A DNA stretch of 18,769 bases. Origin: JAVVPO01 sp036655715 (GTDB lineage: Bacteria; Bacillota; Clostridia; Lachnospirales; Cellulosilyticaceae). Shown one piece after another: positions 13,725-18,769 of the stretch. Position 1 is the stretch's first letter; every line of letters starts with the position of its first letter. The notes beneath the pieces were generated by a model that searched no databases, was not told the origin of the DNA, and was given only the letters and a program-made list of their open reading frames with translations. The DNA lies in assembly GCA_036655715.1 (NCBI GenBank), contig JAVVPO010000051.1, positions 1 through 18,769 of the forward strand, read 5' to 3'. The translations under genes and the position numbers were made by a program.

Positions 13725-15731
13725 CTATTCACCTTCCTCAAAGTAATTTTCTATTGCCTGCTTTATTTTCTCTTTAGCCTCTTCTACTGTTACACCTTTA
13801 AGCTGTGCCCCAGCAATATTTTTGTGTCCACCGCCACCTAATATCTCCATAATTCTTTGTACATTCATATCACCTAATGCTCTAGCACTAATCAGTAATG
13901 TATCTTCTACTATGCTAATAACAAATGCTGATTCTATACCTTTAATATTCAAAAGCTCATCGGCAACTTGCGCTGCAATAATATTGGCATTAGGGTGCTT
14001 GTTAGTAATAACAGCTATGGCTATTTCATCTCGCCACATCTCTGCATCTTTAATTGCTGCTGCTCTTATCTTATAAGTCTCCATATCACTTTGGAATAAC
14101 ATACGTACACGCGTACTATCTGCACCTGCACGTCTTAGGAAGGCTGCTGCCTCAAAAGTACGTACACCCGCCTTAAATACGAAGTTTTTTGTATCTATTG
14201 TGATTCCTGCTAAAAGTGCATCTGCTTCTATTTGGGTCAGCTTAACTTTATCAGTTAAGTAGTTAAGTATCTCTGATACCATTTCACACGTAGAAGATAT
14301 GAATGGCTCTATGTAAGTAAGCACTGCATCTTCTATAAAGTCTGTGTTTCTTCTATGGTGATCAAATATCACTACTTTTTCAGCTTGATCTAATAGTTCT
14401 GGAGATTCTAAGTAACTTTGTCTATGCACATCTACGATAACTAGCAAAGTTTCTTTTGTTATCTCACTTGCCGCTTGCTCTTTTGTAATAAAAAGATCCT
14501 TATACTCTGTGGACTCCATTATTCTATCATATAATCCTTTTATAGCAAAGGTAGGTTCATTGAATACGATTTGCGCTTTTTTGCCCATTAGAGTGGCTGC
14601 TCTATAAACTCCCATAGCTGCTCCTAAGCAATCCATATCAATATTTTTATGTCCCATAATATATACTTTATCAGCTTCATGTAGTAGCTCTTTAAAGGCA
14701 TATGCTTTAATTCTAACCTTTACTCTCGTACTCTTTTCTACTTCTTTCGTCTTACCACCATAGAAAGTATATTTATCTTGATTTTTAATGATAGCTTGAT
14801 CGCCACCTCTTCCTACTGCCAAGTCAAATGCTGCTTTTGCATCTTCTTTTGACTGTAATAGGGAATCAAAGTTTTGCCCTATACCAATACTGATGGTTAC
14901 AGGTAAATCATTACCTACTTGAATATGTCTTAGTTCATCTAAAATATCAAATTTTCTCTCCTGCATTTTCACTAAATCTTCTTTAGTAAAGAAGAACATG
15001 AATTTATCTCTTTCATACTTACACAAGACTACATCATTATTCTTAAACCACAAATTAATCTTACGATCTATGATCGCCATCAACATAGGTCTTCTAACTT
15101 CTTCTATACTTTGCATAACCTCTTCAAAGTTATCGATATATAAAAGTCCCACTATTGGCTTTTGATTCTTAACTTGGCTCTCTAGTTCTTTCTGATGTGT
15201 TTTATCAATAAAATAAATCACATAATTGAACTCTCTATCTTCTTGATTTACGGAAATTCTTTCACAAATCATATTGTAGTGTCTATCTTGTACATCTACT
15301 ATCTTTTCATAAAGTTCAGTTCCCTTAGGCAGATTCTCTAACTGAATATCTGCAAATACTGTTCTTATGTTTTTATCTATTACAGATTCTTGTGTAATCA
15401 TGTCTTCAAAAGCCTCGTTATTCCACCAGATTACGCCAAATCTATCTAATACTACAACCGGCATAGTGGAGTAAACAAACATATCTTTTCGTATATGTGA
15501 TAAGGTCTCTACTTGTTCTTTCAATTCATCTTGTAATCTTTGCTTTATTTTACTTTCTAAAGTAAAAGTATACGCCAAAATCCCTATAAATATTAAGCTG
15601 GTAATTATTCCTATAGCTGTATTAAAATAAAGTACTAAAATTCCTTGGAGCATTCCTATTAGTAAACATATCTGTGTAAATCTTAATGTATACGTTATAG
15701 AACCAAAAATTTTCTTTTTATTATCTTTCAT
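13725..15731 (-). CDS. gdpP: Cyclic-di-AMP phosphodiesterase GdpP
   Basis: A membrane-bound DHH/DHHA1 enzyme that hydrolyses c-di-AMP to pApA, setting levels of the messenger that controls potassium and osmolyte uptake and wall homeostasis. Order in the 668 residues: two transmembrane helices (about 14-34 and 38-57), a PAS domain (about 85-175), a degenerate GGDEF domain (about 190-325) with no intact GGDEF motif, the DHH domain, and DHHA1. Metal-site residues are visible: His361, Asp365 and Asp367 in GHKNIDMD, Asp434 in VDVH, DHH at 457-459 and Asp513 in TIDT. The DHHA1 hallmark GGGGHKNIAGA starts at 632. AAAGG precedes the ATG. It lies 18 bp after the DUF2232 gene and 1 bp before rplI, the same order as B. 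subtilis yybS-yybT-rplI-dnaC. Confidence 0.96.
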   Translation of the reverse strand: MKDNKKKIFGSITYTLRFTQICLLIGMLQGILVLYFNTAIGIITSLIFIGILAYTFTLESKIKQRLQDELKEQVETLSHIRKDMFVYSTMPVVVLDRFGVIWWNNEAFEDMITQESVIDKNIRTVFADIQLENLPKGTELYEKIVDVQDRHYNMICERISVNQEDREFNYVIYFIDKTHQKELESQVKNQKPIVGLLYIDNFEEVMQSIEEVRRPMLMAIIDRKINLWFKNNDVVLCKYERDKFMFFFTKEDLVKMQERKFDILDELRHIQVGNDLPVTISIGIGQNFDSLLQSKEDAKAAFDLAVGRGGDQAIIKNQDKYTFYGGKTKEVEKSTRVKVRIKAYAFKELLHEADKVYIMGHKNIDMDCLGAAMGVYRAATLMGKKAQIVFNEPTFAIKGLYDRIMESTEYKDLFITKEQAASEITKETLLVIVDVHRQSYLESPELLDQAEKVVIFDHHRRNTDFIEDAVLTYIEPFISSTCEMVSEILNYLTDKVKLTQIEADALLAGITIDTKNFVFKAGVRTFEAAAFLRRAGADSTRVRMLFQSDMETYKIRAAAIKDAEMWRDEIAIAVITNKHPNANIIAAQVADELLNIKGIESAFVISIVEDTLLISARALGDMNVQRIMEILGGGGHKNIAGAQLKGVTVEEAKEKIKQAIENYFEEGE

Positions 15732-15749
15732 ATTTTTACCTTTCTATAG

Positions 15750-16703
15750 TTATACCACATTTTTAACCTTTCTGTAATTAAACATAGTATCAAGTAATCC
15801 GAACATCATGAGCATCGATGGTGATAAATAAACTAATATGAAAGTTATTATAACCCCTGCAACCTTCACTATCTTATTGCCTTTAGATCTTTTAATTAAT
15901 ACGACTAAACTGATCAATCCTACAAACTGATAAAGTGAATTAATTAAAAAATACAGATTCCATCCTAAGATACTAAAATCACTATCGCCCATACCCGTTC
16001 CTTGTACAAGTATAAATGCTATAACAAAGAGTATCACTGTTATTTTAGAAAACTTAAACTGGGCAAGTTGCCTAAGGCTAGGTAGATGCCACTTTTTAAC
16101 TTTTCCTATAAGCGTTACAACACTTACTTGAATAACGATTAACCATATAATAATGATAAATACTAATGCTGGATAGACAATCCTCAGAATACTCACCTGA
16201 GCTTCTATAAGCTGCTTTAACATTTCCTTTTGTTCACTAGCTATCCCAAGTGTTCTAAATACTTCTGATTGAACTGATTGATACATATTTAATAAGTCAA
16301 AATACTGCTGTACATAATCAATCCCAAGATATCTAAGTCCCACTATATAAATACATAGTATTCCTGCAATAGCAGTCGATGTATACATAACAATCTGTGG
16401 AACCTGTAAGTTTTTTCTATAAAGAGTCGTCACTATATAAGCTGGAATAATAACATTTAAAGTATATAAAATAACTTCAGGTAAACTACCAGAAAATATA
16501 TATATCAGTATCCCTATTAATACATTAAGTATCAAATCTCTTCTTATATTTATCGAGTCAGACATTAGGTAAAGTGTCATAGGCGCAACTAGTAGTGGTA
16601 GTAAGAATATTAGTGAGTTAGAATAAATACCCATCACGCCTAATATTACATATACTATTGCTATAACTGTCATCTTCATAATGTCTTTAGCATTGTAGTT
16701 CAT
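15750..16703 (-). CDS. YybS-like DUF2232 membrane protein
   Basis: A 317-residue polytopic membrane protein with about eight hydrophobic helices (near 10-27, 32-47, 55-72, 76-93, 104-123, 175-198, 220-236, 246-266 and 280-300; one may be a re-entrant segment). A polar stretch of about 50 residues separates the two halves. Its family match (DUF2232, B. subtilis YybS) rests on this topology and on its place directly upstream of gdpP. Its function is unknown; some relatives resemble S-component-like transporters. The ATG at 16703 is preferred, with GGAAGG 6 nt upstream within AGGAGGAAGG. A TTG two codons earlier sits too close. It is the first gene of the gdpP-rplI-dnaB cluster and has a likely extended -10 promoter at 16762-16770. 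Confidence 0.82.
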   Translation of the reverse strand: MNYNAKDIMKMTVIAIVYVILGVMGIYSNSLIFLLPLLVAPMTLYLMSDSINIRRDLILNVLIGILIYIFSGSLPEVILYTLNVIIPAYIVTTLYRKNLQVPQIVMYTSTAIAGILCIYIVGLRYLGIDYVQQYFDLLNMYQSVQSEVFRTLGIASEQKEMLKQLIEAQVSILRIVYPALVFIIIIWLIVIQVSVVTLIGKVKKWHLPSLRQLAQFKFSKITVILFVIAFILVQGTGMGDSDFSILGWNLYFLINSLYQFVGLISLVVLIKRSKGNKIVKVAGVIITFILVYLSPSMLMMFGLLDTMFNYRKVKNVV

Positions 16704-16761
16704 TAGCAACCTTCCTCCTATATTGGAATAATACTATTATTATTTTTACATATATCTTCTT

Positions 16762-16770
16762 ATTATATCA
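16762..16770 (-). promoter_or_regulatory. Possible extended -10 promoter of the DUF2232-gdpP-rplI-dnaB operon
   Basis: On the minus strand TGATATAAT (16770-16762) combines an extended TG with a perfect -10 box about 60 bp upstream of the start codon. No good -35 box is present at the right distance. It lies downstream of the rpsR terminator, so it would give the operon independent transcription. Confidence 0.45.
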
Positions 16771-16843
16771 TATCTTTGATTTTTTTTATACCGCTTGAAA
16801 AAATCAATTCACTCCTTGTTATAGCTCTATAGATTATATTTGC

Positions 16844-16872
16844 AAAAAAAAACACTGCTAAAATTAGCAGTG
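16844..16872 (-). terminator. Terminator of the rpsF-ssb-rpsR operon
   Basis: On the minus strand CACTGCTAA and TTAGCAGTG form a perfect stem (16872-16853) with a very short TT loop, followed by an unbroken run of nine T (16852-16844). It is about 90 bp after the rpsR stop. Confidence 0.9.
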
Positions 16873-16930
16873 CCTTGTGCATATTGTGTGTGCGCTTATT
16901 TGTTCTCTATATATAGTTGAATTTAATTTA

Positions 16931-16948
16931 AAACGGATTCAACCGTTT
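16931..16948 (-). other. Small hairpin just after rpsR
   Basis: AAACGG and CCGTTT form a 6-bp stem with a 6-nt loop, 15 bp past the rpsR stop and well before the main terminator. It may protect the 3' end; it lacks a clean T-run. Confidence 0.35.
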
Positions 16949-16962
16949 GTAGTTATTTAGAA

Positions 16963-17196
16963 TTAATCTTGAGTGTATGGTAAAAGTGCTATATGTCTTG
17001 CACGCTTGATTGCAACTGTAAGTTTACGTTGTGCTTTAGCAGAGTTACCTGTAATTCTTCTAGGAAGAATTTTTCCTCTTTCAGATATAAACTTCTTAAG
17101 TGTATTTATATCTTTATAATTAATCTTTTTGATGTTATCTCCAGCAAATTGATTAACTTTACGTCTTCTACGACCGCGTCTTTTTTGCATTGCCAT
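16963..17196 (-). CDS. rpsR: 30S ribosomal protein S18
   Basis: A 77-residue basic protein of the small subunit platform, which pairs with S6 on 16S rRNA. The N-terminus is a run of Arg and Lys (KRRGRRRRKV). The core FAGDNIKKINYKDINTLKKFISERGKILPRRITG is the S18 signature, and it ends RARHIALLPY. The N-terminus has no zinc-ribbon cysteines, so it is the cysteine-free form. GGAGGA lies 8 nt before the ATG. It is the third gene of rpsF-ssb-rpsR, 33 bp after ssb, and is followed by a terminator. Confidence 0.97.
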   Translation of the reverse strand: MAMQKRRGRRRRKVNQFAGDNIKKINYKDINTLKKFISERGKILPRRITGNSAKAQRKLTVAIKRARHIALLPYTQD

Positions 17197-17229
17197 TTGT
17201 ATTATCCTCCTTCATTTTAAGCTATTTTT

Positions 17230-17679
17230 TTAAAATGGTAAATCGTCGTCTTCTTCCATAGTAGGAGTAAATCCTGCTATGCCATTATTTGAAGGAGGAA
17301 TAGATGAACTTTGAGTTTCTATCGGGCTACCTACGGCAACTCCTCTAGATTCTGCTGCAGATTTACTTTCTGCAAAATGTTGTTCTTCAACAACGATTTC
17401 TACAGATGTATGCTTAACCTTTTGTTGATCTTCCCATGTATTTTGTTGAAGTCTTCCTACAATAACAACCTTTTGACCTTTTCTGAAGAACTTTTCAGCA
17501 AACTCTCCGGCTTTGCCAAACGCTACTATGTTGAAGAAATCTACATCGGTATCCCCTTGTCTCGCAAATTGTCTTCTAACAGCTAGTCCATATCTTGCAA
17601 CTGCTACTGGATTGGCAGATTGTGAATAACGTACTTCTGGGTCACGAGTTAGGTTTCCCATTAACATCACTTTATTCAT
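17230..17679 (-). CDS. ssb: Single-stranded DNA-binding protein
   Basis: SSB coats single-stranded DNA during replication, recombination and repair and recruits partner proteins. The 149 residues comprise an OB fold (about 1-105) opening MNKVMLMGNLTRDPEVRY, with the typical NIVAFGKAGEFAEKFFRKGQKV and GRLQQNTWEDQ. A low-complexity Ser/Pro/Asn-rich linker (about 106-140) and the acidic tip EEDDDLPF, the docking peptide for partner proteins, follow. AAGGGGG precedes the ATG. It sits between rpsF (27 bp) and rpsR (33 bp), the usual bacterial arrangement, so its supply is tied to ribosomal protein expression. Confidence 0.97.
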   Translation of the reverse strand: MNKVMLMGNLTRDPEVRYSQSANPVAVARYGLAVRRQFARQGDTDVDFFNIVAFGKAGEFAEKFFRKGQKVVIVGRLQQNTWEDQQKVKHTSVEIVVEEQHFAESKSAAESRGVAVGSPIETQSSSIPPSNNGIAGFTPTMEEDDDLPF

Positions 17680-17706
17680 AATTGAACCCCCTTCTTATGG
17701 TGATAT

Positions 17707-17997
17707 TTATTTTGCATCAAGACGTACAATTAAGTAACGTAAAACTGGTTCCATGATACGAAGTCTACTTTCAACTTCTGCAGGAGTAGATGTCTCCGCA
17801 TTAAATTGAATAAAGTAGTAGAAACCTTCTCTTTGCTTGTCGATCTCATAAGCAAGTTTTCTTTTACCCCAGTCATCAACGTTTGCGATTTCACCACCAA
17901 AACGAGTAATAAGTTCTTTCACTTTTTCAAGTGTAGTTACTTTTTCTTCTTCGCTTAAACTTGGGATTAATACAACTGATAATTCGTAGTTTGTCAT
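17707..17997 (-). CDS. rpsF: 30S ribosomal protein S6
   Basis: A 96-residue small-subunit protein that forms a heterodimer with S18. It begins TNYELSVVLIPSLSEEE and contains the family segment VDDWGKRKLAYEIDKQREGFYYFIQF, ending RYLIVRLDAK. It has no poly-Glu C-terminal extension, unlike Escherichia coli S6. The ribosome binding site AAAGGAGGTG is strong and 7 nt before the ATG. It is the first gene of rpsF-ssb-rpsR with a promoter at 18061-18089. A hairpin in the leader may be a regulatory site. Confidence 0.97.
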   Translation of the reverse strand: MTNYELSVVLIPSLSEEEKVTTLEKVKELITRFGGEIANVDDWGKRKLAYEIDKQREGFYYFIQFNAETSTPAEVESRLRIMEPVLRYLIVRLDAK

Positions 17998-18023
17998 TTT
18001 TCAGCACCTCCTTTTGGACTTTG

Positions 18024-18043
18024 GCCCTATATGACTATAGAGC
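18024..18043 (-). promoter_or_regulatory. Leader hairpin upstream of rpsF
   Basis: On the minus strand GCTCTATA (18043-18036) and TATAGGGC (18031-18024) form an 8-bp stem with one T-G wobble and a GTCA loop, in the roughly 57-nt leader just before the rpsF ribosome binding site. S6-S18 is known to bind its own leader in other bacteria. The conserved CCG of that motif is not evident here, so assignment to it is doubtful. Confidence 0.5.
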
Positions 18044-18060
18044 AAGGATTACAATACAAT

Positions 18061-18089
18061 ATGATATCACATGAAGTAGTATAATACAA
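18061..18089 (-). promoter_or_regulatory. Predicted promoter of rpsF-ssb-rpsR
   Basis: On the minus strand TTGTAT (18089-18084), a 17-bp spacer and TATCAT (18066-18061) form a sigma-A-like promoter with a predicted start near 18054. Confidence 0.5.
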
Positions 18090-18126
18090 GCATTTTAATA
18101 TAAATATAACTGGATAATCATGTATT

Positions 18127-18324
18127 TTATTCGTTTGTGTTCTCTGATTTAACTAGAATTTTTTTTACACTTTTTTCAAATTTTTCTCTTGGGATCATAA
18201 TAATATGCTTACATTCATTACAGCGCAGCTTGAAGTCAGCCCCCACCCTGAGCACTTCCCAATCATTTGCTCCGCATGGGTGCGACTTTTTCATCTGCAC
18301 TATGTCTCCAACTAAATAGTTCAT
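18127..18324 (-). CDS. DUF951 zinc-ribbon-like small protein
   Basis: A 65-residue protein of the DUF951 family. It has the typical VGDIVQMKKSHPCG opening, NDWEVLRVGADFKLRCNECKHIIMIPREKFEKSVKKI, and cysteines at 17, 35 and 38 (HPCG and CxxC), suggesting a small metal-binding or nucleic-acid-binding fold. The function is not established. AAGGAGG lies 8 nt before the ATG. It stands between the tRNA/5S terminator and the rpsF promoter, on the same strand as both. The neighbourhood suggests a link to translation or replication, but only by position. Confidence 0.88.
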   Translation of the reverse strand: MNYLVGDIVQMKKSHPCGANDWEVLRVGADFKLRCNECKHIIMIPREKFEKSVKKILVKSENTNE

Positions 18325-18455
18325 TAACGTACCCTCCTTAAATTAATTTCCTATTTTATCTAATTTTATACCGATTAAATCAACTTTTTTATTATTATAC
18401 CCAATTAATACCTATAAAGAGTATTATTCCCAGTAATAAATAAGTTTTAATATGC

Positions 18456-18487
18456 AAAAAGCGCTTAGACGATGTCTAAACGCTTTT
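18456..18487 (-). terminator. Terminator of the tRNA-Glu/5S/tRNA-Cys unit
   Basis: On the minus strand AAAAGCGTTTAGAC and GTCTAAGCGCTTTT pair with a single mismatch around a short loop, then T-rich sequence follows. It lies 7 bp after tRNA-Cys. Confidence 0.85.
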
Positions 18488-18493
18488 ACTATA

Positions 18494-18564
18494 AGGCGGC
18501 AACCAGATTTGAACTGGTGATGAAGGTGTTGCAGACCTCTGCCTTACCACTTGGCTATGCCGCC
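18494..18564 (-). tRNA. tRNA-Cys (GCA)
   Basis: A 71-nt cloverleaf. The acceptor stem GGCGGCA/TGCCGCC is perfect, the anticodon loop CTGCAAC gives anticodon GCA, the T-arm carries GTTCAAATC, and the discriminator base is U, as expected for tRNA-Cys. No CCA is encoded, so the 3' end must be added by the CCA enzyme. Confidence 0.96.
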
Positions 18565-18571
18565 GTATAAA

Positions 18572-18688
18572 ATTGGCAACCATCTACTCTCCCGGGCCGT
18601 CTCCAGCCAAGTACCATCGACCGATTTAGTCTTAACCGACGTGTTCGATATGGGAACGGGTGTTACCCTAAATCGCATCGTCACCAAT
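18572..18688 (-). rRNA. rrf: 5S ribosomal RNA
   Basis: About 117 nt. The termini pair (TTGGTGAC with GTTGCCAA, two wobbles). Conserved segments include ACACCCGTTCCCAT, CGAACACG and the 3' part CTGGAGACGGCCCGGGAGAGTAG. It lies between two tRNA genes on the same strand. No 23S or 16S sequence is in the window; these may lie to the right. Confidence 0.95.
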
Positions 18689-18691
18689 AAA

Positions 18692-18763
18692 TGACCCATA
18701 GGAGAATCGAACTCCTGTTACCGCCGTGAAAGGGCGGTGTCTTAACCGCTTGACCAATGGGCC
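18692..18763 (-). tRNA. tRNA-Glu (UUC)
   Basis: A 72-nt cloverleaf. The acceptor stem is GGCCCAT/ATGGGTC with one G-T wobble, the anticodon loop CTTTCAC gives anticodon UUC, and the T-arm is AGGAGTTCGATTCTCCT. The discriminator base is A and no CCA is encoded. It lies just upstream of the 5S gene in the direction of transcription. Confidence 0.96.
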
Positions 18764-18769
18764 TTACTA

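Noticed and set aside
13724..13741. TTG start for rplI giving a six-residue N-terminal extension
   Set aside because: L9 begins MKVIL across bacteria and the GGAAGGTG site is correctly spaced for the ATG at 13723.
18000..18054. Standard S6-S18 ribosomal leader motif upstream of rpsF
   Set aside because: A hairpin exists, but the conserved CCG is missing on the RNA strand, so only a generic leader hairpin is reported.
1..18769. Mobile elements, CRISPR arrays, toxin-antitoxin or phage-defence genes
   Set aside because: No transposase, integrase, repeat-spacer array, nuclease or helicase pair other than dnaB, or paired small toxin/antitoxin frames were seen.

Overview
The window reads as chromosomal DNA of a low-GC, Gram-positive anaerobe of the class Clostridia, possibly a Lachnospirales/Cellulosilyticum-like lineage. 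This is inferred from AT-rich spacers, strong AGGAGG-type ribosome binding sites, sigma-A-like promoters (TTGnnn, 17 bp, TATAAT), a glycyl-radical pyruvate formate-lyase, a CBS/DRTGG pyrophosphatase, a MecA-type adaptor and tRNA genes without encoded CCA. I see no phage, transposon, CRISPR array or defence system. The species assignment is a guess.

Reading the minus strand from the right end: tRNA-Glu, a 5S rRNA and tRNA-Cys end at a strong terminator (18456-18763). A small DUF951 protein follows, then the ribosomal/replication block rpsF-ssb-rpsR with its own promoter, leader hairpin and terminator. Next come a YybS-like (DUF2232) membrane protein, gdpP (c-di-AMP phosphodiesterase), rplI and dnaB (replicative helicase). 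In Bacillus subtilis the order yybS-gdpP-rplI-dnaC is followed closely by purA. Here purA lies at the far left end, so about 10 kb of other genes sit between dnaB and purA.

That intervening stretch holds, from left to right after purA (100-1380): an unrecognised membrane-anchored protein, a plus-strand MecA-like adaptor, a DUF1858 redox-disulfide protein, a regulated Mn-dependent pyrophosphatase, a DUF368 polyprenyl-phosphate transporter, plus-strand pflB and pflA (anaerobic pyruvate cleavage and its radical-activating enzyme), a MerR-like coiled-coil protein, a plus-strand nitronate monooxygenase/FabK-like flavoprotein, and a two-helix membrane protein with an acidic tail. Most of these look like independent units with their own promoter and terminator.

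The most useful non-coding observations are three. A perfect 15-bp palindrome lies exactly in the -35/-10 spacer of the pflB promoter. Two copies of a FabT-like palindrome, 32 bp apart, lie upstream of the flavoprotein gene, one of them over its predicted transcription start. A run of five GGGG tracts lies just downstream of purA on its coding strand. No wholly new multi-gene system is evident; the window is mostly core metabolism and housekeeping with some notable regulatory architecture.
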